DNA of 64,000 nucleotides from Chiridota heheva (GCA_020152595.1 JAIGNY010000739.1:142501-206500), one strand, 5' to 3'. Shown: positions 26,401 through 41,400, numbered from the stretch's first letter. Translations and numbers: made by a program. The notes: generated by a model not told the origin, from the letters alone.

Positions 26401-29400
26401 AGGAGTGGGGAGGGATTGGAGGGAGGGGTAGAGTGGAGGGGAGAGGAGTGGGATTCAGATTTAGCAGTAGAACACAGTTTGAGAATATTTGATATTTAAG
26501 AAAGAAATATAAAAATTACAAAAGAAATTTTAGCTGTATTCCTGTTCATACATCATCACTTTTGTGCAAGCTGGGAATTTTGATAAACTTTCAATCGTCA
26601 TAATTTGAAAACTGTAAGTGCTAATGTGACTGCTCTACTCAGATTGGTGCGCTTTTATCTTAACAATCTCTACCTGTCCATATACCTTTAAGGTTCTCTG
26701 ACTTACTGTTGCTTTCTCTATGTTAGACGGAATCCCGGATGGAAAGTTGTTGATGGAGGCTTTATTCTGAGAGCAATATGCTCTGGTTGCTTCGATAAAT
26801 TGAAGGCCAAATTTATTCACCCTAGCTTGACCAAATCCATCCACTCTTAGCAAACCTTGGATAGTTGTGGGCCTGGTGATGATGAAGACAAAAAAATCCA
26901 TTTATGCTTTTGGTTTATTGACAAGAGAAATACTCAACACTTATTCTCAAAATTGATTGACCCTGGCTACACCAAAGCCATCTACTCTGACCAAACCTTG
27001 TGTAGTTACAGAGGTTCCAGCAATTATGGCTGCGGGAAGAATCTACAGTTCCAGCAGTTATAACCGAGGGAAGAAATGGAATATTCCAGGGAAAATGTTT
27101 TTTGTTATTCCTAGAAACAAACAAACAATTGATTTAAAAAAAATAAAAAAATCTTGTGTAAGCAACAGTATAGTATATATGGTAAATATGTGCTCTAAAA
27201 AGGTCCGCTGTGTGATGAATAGTACATAAAATTGCGAAAGAGGGAAGCATATAAACAGGTATTTGTTACATTAAAATTATTTCTTGGTCACAATTTTTCG
27301 ACACCTTTATTCAGAAGCGTGGGAAATTGTATTAATAATTCCAAATTTGAATAGTTGTGGGCCTGATAATGATGAAAAAACAAATTCCATTATGCAAAAC
27401 TGACCATGAAGTACTCAGGCAGGGTGTGGGTATTACATGCTTGGTCAATTTTCACAACTGCCGACTCAAAATACAGTCACCACTGTAACAAAACAACAAG
27501 TTAATGAACAATTTTACAGCTGGACGTGCTGAATACAAAAGCACATTGTTAGTACCTTCATAGCTAGCTAAGTTCATCCAAGCCATTAGGATCATAGAGC
27601 TGGTGCTTATCCCCAGTTCCATGGTGCAAGTGAATGAGAGTACATGACTCCCCTTGGACGGGGCGTCAGTCCATCGCAGAGTAACTCCCCAGCAATGGTG
27701 GTACAGCTGAGTGGATTGGAGCAAGTACAGTAAAGTGTCTTGCTCGAGGACTCAATGCAATACTCATGACGGGTGTTAAACCCGGTACCTTTTGAATACG
27801 AGCATGACTCCTTAGTCACTGCACCTCTAGCACAGTCAGAAGCAGTGCAGCAATCCATTACATACAAAAATACATTGTTTACTCTCCATTTAACAAAATG
27901 AAATGGGTTTTTGAGGGAGAGCTTTACTTCATTCGTAGATTGTTTACACAGGAAACTGTAATTTAAGAGGAAAAGTGTAATAGAAAATTTGATGAAGCAG
28001 TATGATGTGAATCAAGGAATGGTGAATGATTTTTAAAGCTGGGCATTGTATCATGAATCTAAAAAGTATGGGCTGGTCTGTTTACCAAACCACTGGGCAG
28101 ATTTAGCATATTACGTTAAATATTGGATGTTTTCAACGATATATGGACATGTTGCAATTCCTAAATTGGTTTAGCAGAGTATTAAATCTGAACAGATCAC
28201 AGAGAATGGAGTGATGATTGATGGCTTGTCACAAAATGTCACGTTCAAATTTTTTACATAAATGTCCCAAATGTCACATAATTTTTGGCACCTTTTGCAC
28301 AGAATGTCACATCAGTTTTTCCTTTTCACATTTGATTGGCATAGATTCACACATCATGACTAGTTGGCTGGTGATACTCATAGAAAGGATCACTTGGTTG
28401 TCTGTTTCATAAAAAATAAAGTCCACCACTAATGATGCAACATCATATTACATGGCCTAGTGCCAATGTGTGTGAGTGAAAGGGTAAAACATGTCACAAA
28501 ATGTCAGACAAATTTCAATACATCTCTTTATGTTCATTTTGTTACATTTTGTCACAGAAATGTCAAAATGTCACAGAATTTTGGACAATGAAATTTTGTC
28601 ACAAAATATCACCATGTCACAAATGCTCCATTCTCTGAGATCAGTTTTTGAATTTCTAAAATAATAATTTTAGCTTTTGAGTTAAGGCTGATCTAAGTTT
28701 GATCGATCTTTAAATTATGCTAATTTGTGATGTATGACAGGCAGACAGCTGATAATCTGGATGCAATTCTTTAACTTTTCTTCCTAAATCACAGTCACTG
28801 AAAATGATGGGAAAGTTTATTCCTGCTGAAATCTTATTGGGGTTATGGCTCAAAAAACTTTAGTAAGAATTTTCTACACCACTTGCACAACAATGCACTG
28901 AGTTGGAATTATTTATAAAATTCCTCAAGGTTCTGAATAAATGTGTAAAAAACCTTCCCACAAAATATCGCAACAGAAATAATATTTATGTAGTGAATAC
29001 ATCTTTCTATATTTCCCTTTCAAAATTAATGTACTTTTCATCGCACAATTACATAGGGGACGTTTTTGGAACACATATTTACCACATATACTGCTATTTA
29101 CTCAAGAAATCTTTAAAAAAATATCATTATTTTTAATGAATTTTTTAAATGAATTTTTTCTTCTAACAAATTTCTGATGTTCCCATGCTTAACCGTATAA
29201 TTTTTCCAGCTCTGACAATGCATATATATATATATGTATGGCCAAGGGCATTGTGAAGAAATCAATATATCAAGGACGCGAACATCATAATGGGATCTTC
29301 TAGAAAGGTATAGATTCTCCCAGTCCAGCTCAGCTCGATGGAAGTAAAAAGGGTGACATTATTGCGTTTACAGTTAGAAGCAGCATTACAAATCACAATA

Positions 29401-32400
29401 GTAACTAAATACTGTCTTAGTTTATGAATATTCATGAGGCCGCTCAATGATAAGCTTTCCAAAGCCACCGCCTATCGCAACGAACTATCAACAGGTTAAA
29501 TGATTTGAGAAGTTGCACTGGTGGCAGCTGTGGGATTTTTGCAACAAAGTTTATTTGTGCAAAACAAACCTGGGAGAAGAGAAAGGGAATGACTTCACCT
29601 GTTTTTGAAGCTCTCCTTACTAACAATTTTGATGCCCAGAAAACGGGTGACAAAAATTTGAAGGAATGGTTCCCCGAGAAGTGTACTGCTTTAAAACTTG
29701 ACTCTCCTATAAGCAATTACCTGGAGGACACCTCATTATGAGACACCTCAAAGTACGAGCTGAGGATAACTCTAGCCAAGTCCTAGTTTATGCATATTCA
29801 TGAGGCCACTCTGAGCATAAGATATACCAACCTGATTGTGGACAAATCAAGCAAGTTTTTGTTGTTGGCTACCATGTAGGGTGCAGCGCCGATCTCTGAG
29901 GCCAGGTTGTTCCGCAAGTTGACCAGCAGGCTATAAAGTTGACCCTGTGAATGTAACCAAAGTAAAATGAATGTTTAAATATTTCTTTGTACATATTTTA
30001 TGTTACATGTAATTCAAAAATCCATCCTTGGCCATTTAAATTATTGAGGCCAACTGGCAAATTGTTTATGGGAAGGACATCAACTTCTGAGCACAACTTT
30101 TGTTTAAAAGAAACTACTTTTGTTATTTCTAAAATATTGCAAAATGTGTGAAATTAATTTATGTACAAAAACAAGGATGAGCTTTCGATACAACATTCCA
30201 AACCCACGGCTTATCGCAAACAACAACCGACAGATTTAATTTTGCAACCAAGTTTATTTGTGCAAAACATACCTGGGATAAAAGAAAGGAAAATGATTTC
30301 ACCTGTTTTTAAAGCTCTCCTTACCGACAATTTTGATATCCAGGAAACGGGTGTCAAAGACTCGGATGCAAATTTTGAGATTTTACTAACTAGCCAGAAA
30401 TGCATACAACCTAGTCGAACAGTAAGAAAATAAAACCTTAAAGAATTTTTTATCATCACAAGCATCCAAAGAGAGCCGTCTTTAATGGGTCTGATCTGGA
30501 TTATGTTTGGGTAGTTGAATTTGTTAGACATGTTTGCGAGTTGGAATTAATTAAACAATTTCTCACGCTTCTTGTCCCAAGGTGTTGAAAATCTTCCCAC
30601 AAAAAATTGTGACACAAGTGATATTAATAGAGTGAATACATCTTACATGCTTCCCCTCTTTCACAATTTAATGTACTTTTTATCAGACAATTAAATGGGA
30701 GGACATTTCTAGACCACATCTACAAAAATTTCCCAAGGTTTTGTCCCAAGGTGTTGAAAATCTTCACACAAAAAATCGTGACACAAGTGATATTAATGTA
30801 GTGAATACATTTGACATACTTCCCCTCTTTCACAATTTTGTACTTTTTTACTCATGGAAGGACGTTTTTAGAAAAATCTGAAAAAAAATTTTTTTTATGA
30901 TATAGCATAAATACACCAAGATAAATTATGCACTGCCATTTTCAGATAACAAAGACTTGTGAAAAGTTATATACATGTTTTACCATAGTTTACAAATTTT
31001 TCAAAACTATAGGATTTAAGACAGAAATGAAACAGAAAATGACTATTTTTCTGAGCATAGAAAATGACTATTTTTTTGAGTGTAGACTATTTTCACGTCG
31101 TAGAAGTCTTATGCTACAAAGGATTATAGAGTAGTATATTTATATATTATTTTGTTGGGCAAACTTACCCTGTGTTTGATCTCCGAGGCATCAATCTTGA
31201 CTTCCGGTTGCTTCTCCTCTTTCGGTTTTCCGATCTGCTGATATCCCGACACGAGGACAGAGGGCAGTATAACAGGACCCAGTGACGGTTTCAGAACTGA
31301 AGATGTTGCAGTTTTTTCAAAGGATTGCATTTCCTGAAGGAAAATTATACAAGACATGTCATGTTTTTCTATTGTTTGGTTTTAAAAAGTGTGAGGTAAC
31401 TAATGTCTATTTTTTTAAATGTTAATGGAAAAAAAAATATTTCAAAAATTGCCACAAAATTGAGCTTAAAATGCTGCTGCTACTTTCTTTTACAATAATA
31501 TTTGTTTTACAAAAACATTTTTTCCTGTCTGCCAACCTGGGTTGGTAGACAGGAAAAGTATTGTATTTTGCAAAAAAATTCTTATCTTAATTCAAATGTA
31601 TCTGCATATACACACCTACTTCCAAAAATTCCAATTTGTTGGCAGCATTTTTTGTCAAACTGTTATGTTTGGGACAACATGAAAGCATACTTGGGTTTAG
31701 AACCCAGATCAGTTAACTTGACAACAAAAATTGTTATAATTTTTTTCCCCTTCACTTTTTGTACCTTTTCTGAAAAATTGCAATACAATTTTCACCGTGG
31801 GAACTTCTATCTGACAGCCAATCGGCAACCAGAAACTTTTAATTTGGTCCAATCACAACTGGATGTATCCTGGTATATTGGAGCCTGACTTAACATATTA
31901 CTAGTAGCAATAACATTATCAAAGTAAAAAAACAAAACATACTTAAGCCTCATCCATATACGTGGATGAAAGCACAAACATCCCCAGCAACACTCCAGCA
32001 GTGCTGGTATTTATTTACAGCTGAGTTGACTGAAGCAAATAGAGCACACTGTCTTGCTGAAGGACACAATGCAGGGCTCATGACGGGAGTCCAACCTGGT
32101 ACCTTTCATAAATTACTGAGCCCCTGTACCTCTTAATATCAAAGAACATTAAGTAAATATTTTCCAATAGATTAAAACTTACAGAGTTGGGCTCAAGTTT
32201 AAACTTCACGTCCATCCCACTATTGATGTCATTCAACCATCCTTGACCTTTTTGGGACACTCCTATTGTGGCACCGAAGTGTGACCCGGTCTGAGCATTC
32301 TCCGCCAAATAGCCCTCGGACATAACTGACCGAACTGATCAAAAGGCAAAAAGAAAAGGAAAATGCAAGGAAAGGCATATATATAATTGAAAGATATAAA

Positions 32401-35400
32401 AAGGTCCAAATTCATTGTATTGTATCTAAAATTGGTGTACCTGATCCTATTTTATTTCAAATTGGTATATCTGATTCTTGTCTATCTCAAAGAGGTCAAA
32501 TTGATCCTACTTAATCTGAAGTATGTAAAATTGATCCCATTCTATCATAAATATGTATAAAGATCCTATTCCATCTCAAATTAGTACAAATAATCCTATT
32601 CTATCTCAAATTGGTACAAATGATCCTATTCTATCTCACATTGGTACAAATGATCCTATTCTACCTCAACTTGGTACAAATGATCCTATTCTATCTCAAA
32701 TTGGTATAAATGATCCTATTCTATCTCAACTTGGTACAAATGATCCTATTTTATCTCAAATTGGTACAAATGATCCTATTCTATCTTAAATTGGTACAAA
32801 TGATCCTATTCTCTCTTAAATTGGTACAAATGATCCTATTCTATCTCAGATTGGTATAAGGTCCTATTCCATCTCAAATTAGTACAAATGATCCTATTCT
32901 ATCTCAAATTGGTACAAATGATTCTATTCTATCTCACATTGGTACAAATGATCCTATTCTACCTCAACTTGGTACAAATGATCCTATTCTATCTCAAATT
33001 GGTATAAATGATCCTATTCTATCTCAACTTGGTACAAATGATCCTATTTTATCTCAAATTGGTACAAATGATCCTATTCTATCTTAAATTGGTACAAATG
33101 ATCCTATTCTATCTTAAATTGGTACAAATGATCCTATTCTATCTCAGATTAGTATAAATGATCCTATTCTATCTCAAATTGGTACAAATGATCCTATTCT
33201 ATCTCAAATTGGTATAAAGGATCCTATTCTATCTTAAATTGGTACAAATGATCCTATTCTATCTCAAATTGGTACAAATGATCCTATTCAATCTCAACTT
33301 GGTACAAATGATTCTATTTCATCTCAAATTGGTACAAATGATCCTATTCTATCTTAAATTGGTACAAATGATCCTATTCTATCTCAAATTGGTACAAATG
33401 ATTCTATTCTATCTTAAATTTGTATAAATGATCCTATTCTATCTCAGATTGGTATAAATGATCCTATTCTATCTCGGTACAAATTCTATTCCATCTTAAA
33501 TTGGTATAAATGATCATATCCTATTTCAAATTTGTATAAATGATCCTATTCTAGCTTAAATTGGTATAAATGATCCTATTTTATCTCAAATTGGTACAAA
33601 GGATCCTATTCTATCTCATATGGGTACAAATGATCCTATTTTATCTCATATTGGTACAAAGAATCCTATTCTATCTCAAATTGGTACAAATGATCCTATT
33701 CTATCTCATATGGGTACAAAAGATCCTATTTTGATCTCATATTGGTTTAAATGATCCTATTCTATCTCAAATTAGTATAAATAAACCTATTCAATCTCAA
33801 ATTTGTAGCTAACCGACTGGTTAGGTCAATTGGGAGAGCACCTGCTTATCAGCCGCTAAGTCATGGTTTTGTTTCCTGGCCGGGTCATACCAAAGGCTTT
33901 AAAATTGGGACCTGCTGCCCTCTCACTTGGTGCTCAGCAAAAGAAATTGGAACAGGTTAGTAATACAGGTTTGTGCGCTATATGTTGGCTGCAGCTTTGA
34001 GCCTTGAAAGCCCTTTAAGTATGCATTTCACGTAAAAAAGCATTAAACAAGAACTACTTATTATTATTATCATTATCATTTATTTTTGATCCTACCGAAT
34101 CTAAAAATGGGATAATTGATCCTATTCTGTTGCACACTGGTACATTTTACCCTACTTGATCCCAAATTAATATAACCAACCCTATTCTAAAGTTAACTAT
34201 GTATTAGTTCTAGATTTTATTTTCCCCAAAATCTTAAGTCAGTAGATGTCCTGATATATTTCTATATGCTTTTTATGAAGTGTCATAGTTTTTGAACTTA
34301 CTGAATGCTTTCCACCACTTTTCTGCAATACTCCTGCAAATAAAAAAATAAAGAAAATCTGGTTTTTGCAACTTATTGAATTGCAACGAGCACTCATTAA
34401 ATACAAACATGTATTGATCTGTGTTGCAGTCAATACAAATATGTATTGATCTGTGTTGCAGTCAATACAAAAATGTATTGAACTGTGTTGCAGTCAATAC
34501 AAACATGTATTGATCTGTGTTGCAGTCAATACAAACATGTGTTGATCTGTGTTGCAGTCAATACAAACATGTGTTGATCTGTGTTGCAGTCAATACAAAC
34601 ATGTATTGATCTGTGTTGCAGTCAATACAAACATGTATTGATCTGTGTTGCAGTCAATACAAACATGTATTGATCTGTGTTGCAGTCAATACAAACATGT
34701 GTTGATCTGTGTTGCAGTCAATACAAACATGTATTGATCTGTGTTGCAGTCAATACAAACATGTATAGATCTGTGTTGCAGTCAATACAAACATGTATTG
34801 ATCTGTGTTGCAGTCAATACAAACATGTATTGATCTGTGTTGCAGTCAATACAAAAATGTATTGAACTGTGTTGCAGTCAATACAAACATGTATTGATCT
34901 GTGTTGCAGTCAATACAAACATGTATTGATCTGTGTTGCAGTCAATACAAACATGTGTTGATCTGTGTTGCAGTCAATACAAACATGTATTGATCTGTGT
35001 TGCAGTCAATACAAACATGTATTGATCTGTGTTGCAGTCAATACAAACATGTATTGATCTGTGTTGCAGTCAATACAAACATGTATTGATCTGTGTTGCA
35101 GTCAATACAAACATGCATTGATCTGTGTTGCAGTCAATACAAACATGTATTGATCTGTGTTGCAGTCAATACAAACATGTATTGATCTGTGTTGCAGTCA
35201 ATACAAACATGTATTGATCTGTGTTGCAGTCAATACAAATATGTATTGATCTGTCTTGCAGTCAATACAAATATGTATTGATCTGTGTTGCAGTCAATAC
35301 AAACATGTATTGATCTGTGTTGCAGTCAATACAAATATGTATTGATCTGTGTTGCAGTCAATACAAATATGTATTGATCTGTGTTGCAGTCAATACAAAT

Positions 35401-38400
35401 ATGTATTGATCTGTGTTGCAGTCAATACAAACATGTATTGATCTGTGTTGCAGTCAATACAAACATGTATTGATCTGTGTTGCAGTCAATACAAACATGT
35501 ATTGATCTGTCTTGCAGTCAATACAAATATGTATTGATCTGTGTTGCAGTCAATACAAACATGTATTGATCTGTGTTGCAGTCAATAAAAACATGTATTG
35601 ATCTGTGTTGCAGTCAATACAAATATGTATTGATCTGTGTTGCAGTCAATACAAACATGTATTGATCTGTGTTGCAGTCAATACAAACATGTATTGATCT
35701 GTGTTGCAGTCAATACAAACATGTATTGATCTGTGTTGCAGTCAATACAAACATGTATTGATCTGTGTTGCAGTCAATAAAAATATGTATTGATCTGTGT
35801 TGCAGTCAAACTCATCTAAATTTAGAGTCCTTGATGCTCTTAGTCCAACAAAACCAGACTCCCGACTTTGAGAGAGGACCCAAAAGGCCAAGACAGGACT
35901 GGTTTCCTTGTCATGGATTTGGTTTGGTTTGGTGAGGCTTAACGACACCACTACAGCAAAGGTCAAATTGTGCCTGAGAGGTTAATCATATCAAAGATAG
36001 GAAAAAGGTAAGAGGACTTATGTGGTTCGGTGAGGCTTAACGGCACCACGACAGCAAAGGTCAAATTGTGCCTGAGAGGTTAGATCATATCAAAGATAGG
36101 AAAAAGGTAAGAGGACTTATGTGGTTCGGTGAGGCTTAACGGCACCACGACAGCAAAGGTCAAATTGTGCCTGAGAGGTTAGATCATATCAAAGATAGGA
36201 AAAAAGGTAAGAGGACTTATGTGGTTCGGTGAGGCTTAACGGCACCACGACAGCAAAGGTCAAATTGTGCCTGAGAGGTTAGATCATATCAAAGATAGGA
36301 AAAAAGGTAAGAGGACTTATGTGGTTCGGTGAGGCTCAACGGCACCATGACAGCAAAGGTCAAATTGTGCCTGAGAGGTTAGATCATATCAAAGATAGGA
36401 AAAAAGGTAAGAGGACTTATGTGGTTCAGTGAGGCTTAACGGCACCACGACAGCAAAGGTCAAATTGTGCCTGAAAGGTTAGATCATATCAGAGATAGGA
36501 AAAAAGGTAAGAGGACATATGTGAGAAAAGGTTGTGAGTCAATAAACATGAAGCTAGGATCATAAGAGGAAGTGCAATGGGGCAAAAATAATATAAAATA
36601 TGGAGGCAGGTGGGGGGAGGGAGGGGGGAGGAGGAAGACTAAATATAGTTGTAGAGGGAGGTATAATGAAGAAAGGAGTTAATTTTATTCAGGAATTTTT
36701 CTGGAAGAGCTTGGAAATGGAATTGTGAGGAGTGAAGGAAGCTCTGGGGAGGTTGTACAGGGGGCAGTCAATGAGGACATGATAGACAGTGAGGGGGCAA
36801 TGACAGTTATTGCAGACAGGTGGGGGAGCCACTAAGAAGGTGGGAGTGTGTGAGGTGGGTGTGGCCTATCCTAAGGCTGGTAATGTGGACATTGTCTTTA
36901 TGATAGTGATTAGTGAATAGTGGGTTTGGCCGGAATGGTGGGCTGGATGTTGTTATCCGTTTGGGAGCCCAATGTAGTTTGCCAGCTGTCACGAACAAGG
37001 GAAGTGATTGCTGTGGAGTTCACCAAATCCCAGTCTGGCAAAAAGAGACTAGTCCGACAAAACTGGTATACAAACTATTTTGGGGATGGGGTTTCTACAA
37101 GCATAGCCCAATTCAATGGATTAGATATTTCAGTTAGACATTTGGGATCTGCCAAGAGAAGTATGAAAAGACTGTAAATCACTCAGGACTTCAAAAGAGT
37201 CGTATCAAAGCATTGTATTAAATTAAGCAAATACACAAGTTTAAAAATGAACACCAAATAGTGAAAAAAATTATGGACCTTTGTGTTACTTTTAAAGGTC
37301 TATGGACTTTTTATATATTAAAAGTGTGAAAATCTGAGTGATCACTTTTAGTTTTCGAGTTTAATATGGCTGATCAAAGTTTGATCAGTTTTTGATTCCT
37401 GAAAATTTGTGGTGTTAGCTGGGCAGACAGCTAGAAACCTTCATGAAATTCTCTAAATTATCTTTCATGAACTTGACTGTTATTGAAAATGATGGGAAAG
37501 TCTATTCCTGCTAGAATTTTAGTGGCAGTATGGCAAAGGCTCAAAAACGTTTGGTCAGAATTTGCTGCACCACTTCACAGAATTATAATAGACATTGAAA
37601 AAATGAACGATTTACAAAAGGAAATACCAAGGTCGCCCGGTAATACATCACAGAATGCTGAGATTTAGAAACGCTGTATAATAGTCTGTTTGACCAATTT
37701 TGATAAAGTATTTAGCTACTATAATGGTTTTTAACTGATATTAAAGCAATTTAGCTGTTGTCGCTTTATACCTTGAAGTAATAAATGGCTGCTTTAAGAC
37801 TAAGTTTTACTCACTTTCCACAGCCAAAGTCTGGATGACTGAAGTACCTCTGTGGCAATCTCTGATTTTTCTGAAGAAACAAAACAAAAAAAGAAAATAC
37901 TTACGTTCAGTATAACCAGAATTGGAATTAATAATTACATTTCCCACCGTTGTAAATAAAGGTGTTAAAAATCTTCCCACGAAAAATTGTGACATAAATA
38001 ATATAAATGTAGTGAATACGTCTTTATATACTTCCCTCTCTTAGCAATTTAATGTACTTTTCATCGCATAAGTATACTTCCCTCTCTTAGCAATTTAATG
38101 TACTTTTCATCGCATAAGTATACTTCCCTCTTTAGCAATTTTATGTACTTTTCATCGCATAAGTATACTTTTCTCTCTAGCAATTTTATGTACTTTTCAT
38201 CGCATAAGTGTACTTCCCTCTCTAGCAATTTAATGTACTTTTCATCGCATAAGTATACTTCCCTCTTTAGCAATTTTATGTACTTTTCATCGCATAAGTA
38301 TACTTCCCTCTTTAGCAAATTAATGTACTTTTCATCGCATAAGTATACTTCCCTCTTTAGCAATTTAATGTACTTTTCATCGCATAAGTATACTTTTCAC

Positions 38401-41400
38401 TTTAGTAATTTAATGTACTTTTCATCGCATAAGTGTACTTCCCTCTTTAGCACTTTAATGTACTTTTCATCGCATAAGTATACTTCCCTCTTTTGGCAAT
38501 TTTATGTACTTTTCATCGCATAAGTATACTTTTCACTTTAGTAATTTAATGTACTTTTCATCGCATAAGTGTACTTCCCTCTTTAGCACTTTAATGTACT
38601 TTTCATCGCATAAGTATACTTCCCTCTTTAGCAATTTTATGTACTTTTCATCGCATAAGTATACTTTTCACTTTAGTAATTTAATGTACTTTTCATCGCA
38701 TAAGTGTACTTCCCTCTTTAGCACTTTAATGTACTTTTCATCGCATAAGTATACTTCCCTCTTTTAGCAATTCAATGTACTTTTCATCGCATAAGTATAC
38801 TTTTCTCTTTAACAATCTAATGTACTTTTCATCGCATAGGTTTATAGGGGGACTTTTCAGAGCAAATACTTACCACATATATAGATTCCGATGAATCAGA
38901 AATTCACGGGAAGACAAAAAAAAATTCATTAACATTTTTTCTTTATTGTTTGAGAATTCTTGAATAAACAACAGTATATGTGTTAAACATGTGCTCTTAA
39001 AACGTCCCCGTTTAATTGCACAATGAAAAGTACATTAAATTTACGAAAGAGAGAAGCATATGAAGATGTATTCATTACAATATTATCATTTCTGTTGAAT
39101 TTCTCTCATTCTTCCCCTGTTTCCTTTCCTTCCTACATCTAGAATGATTTGACCTTTCAGGCACAATTTGACCCTCGTTGTCGTGGTGCCGTTAAGCCCT
39201 CACCAAACAAACATTTCTGTTGAGATTTTTCACGAGAAGGTATTCGACACCATGATTCAGAACCGTGGGAAATTTTATAATTAATTCATACACGGTTCCA
39301 GTGGTTAAAACAGTGTGAAAATCGGGAAGTCGTGGGAATAAAAAAAAAATCGTGAAAAAAAATAATAAATACATTCTAAGTGAACAAAAATATGTGGTAA
39401 GTATGTGCTCTGAAAACTTCCCCCATATACCTGTGCAATGAAAAGTACATTAAATTGCTAAAGAGGGAAGTATTCTTATGCAATGAAAAGTACATTAAAT
39501 TGCTAAAGCGGGAAGTATTCTTATGCGATGAAAAGTACATTAAATTGCTAAAGAGGGAAGTATTCTTATGCGATGAAAAGTACATTAAATTGCTAAAGAG
39601 GGAAGTATTCTTATGCAATAAAAAGTACATTAAATTGCTAAAGAGGGAAGTATTCTTATGCGATGAAAAGTACATTAAATTGCTAAAGCGGGAAGTATTC
39701 TTATGTGATGAAAAGTACATTAAATTGCTAAAGAGGGAAGTATACTTATGCGATGAAAAGTACATAAAATTGCTAAAGAGAAAAGCATACTTATGCGATG
39801 AAAAGTACATTAAATTGCTAAAGAGGGAAGTATACTTATGCGATGAAAAGTACATTAATTTGCTAAAGAGGGAAGTACATATGGACGTAGCCCATCCCAC
39901 AATTTCTGTCCTTCCCTTGTTATCAAAACAGAAAATGGATTGATGATTGATGGCTTGTCACAAAATGTTCGTCACAAAATTTCAGATTTGTCACATAAAT
40001 GTCTCAAATGTCACATAATTTTCTGCACCTTTTGCACAGAATGTCACATCAGTTTTGCCTTTGTCACTTTTGACTGGCATACATTCACACATCATGACCA
40101 GTTGACCGACCAGTGCTACTCATAGAAAGGATCATTTGGTTATGTCTGTTTCATAAAAAATGGAATTCACTACTAAAATGCAACATCAAATTGAGTGTGA
40201 ACATGTCACTAAATGTCAGACAAATTTTAATACATCTCTTAATGTTCATTTTGTCACAAAATGTCACACAATGTCACAGATTTTTGGACAATGAAATTTT
40301 GTCACAAAATATCACCATGTCACAGACGATCCATTTATACACCAAATACTATCCAAATCTATGTATTACTCTTTGAGTTGACGAACAGACAGACTCTAAT
40401 TGGCGAAGGTTATTAACTCTTTTTTAATATATTTTTATTAAATGCTGATGGTGAGGATGTGACATCACAACTTCAGTGTTTCTACAGAAATAATACAGAA
40501 CTTTAAACTTAAATATCTCTTCAACAGAGGAACATTTTTGATGCTTTCTTCACCTTTTGGCCTCACCCCTGAACTAATCCTTCAAGTGTGTGATGACAGG
40601 TAATGTTTTTATACTGACAAGATATGAGAGAAGAATAAATTGATGGAAAAAAGAAGGCAATGAACTCACAGATCCTCGTAGGAACAGAATGGGCACCACC
40701 ATTCCGTATCTCCCGCCTGTAACAGTGACAGCTTTCAACAGCTGTTGCAGTTCCTTGGTATAGTCTACTTTCTCCGGTAAACTTTCACCATCAGCTATGG
40801 CATCACATCTGTCAATTTTGAACAAAAATAATAATTACAATTAAAGAATCTAATTAATCTCCACTGACAGAAAAAATTCATTCAGCTCTTAAAAATGTTG
40901 AAAATTTAAAACAAAAATTTGATCAGACAACTGACAAGGCTATCAAAAATTTATTTTTCAATTCTCTATCAACTGAAATAAGGAATGTGTCAGACCTTTT
41001 TGTCTACATTAAGCACAGACAATAAGAGAGATTAAAGAGGTGAAGGTAGACCTCATGAAAATATAGAATCTGATAACAACAACATTGTACAAAGCTACAA
41101 AAGTCCTCTTTCTCACAAGTTTCATTGCATTATTGGTTGTAAATGCAATGTAGTGCAACCCATGTCAGATTACGCCTGGAAAGGAGACCTGTGCTTCACT
41201 GAATTTCAGTCCGACAGGTTTAATAGTATCCCATGTCGGACCACGCCCGGAAAGGAGACCTGTGCTTCACTGAATTTCAGTCCGACAGGTTTAATAGTAT
41301 CCCATGTCGGACCACGCCTGGAAAGGAGACCTGTGCTTCACTGAATTTCAGTCCGACAGGTTTAATAGTATCCCATGTCGGACCATGCCCGGAAAGGAGA

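Noticed and set aside
33803-33900. tRNA gene
   Set aside because: A and B boxes are present but degenerate, no cloverleaf can be drawn, and a SINE body and tail follow.
37005-37177. FLYWCH or other zinc-finger-like coding fragment ([12 protein letters not shown])
   Set aside because: The required Cys/His pattern is absent; it remains an unassigned open stretch.
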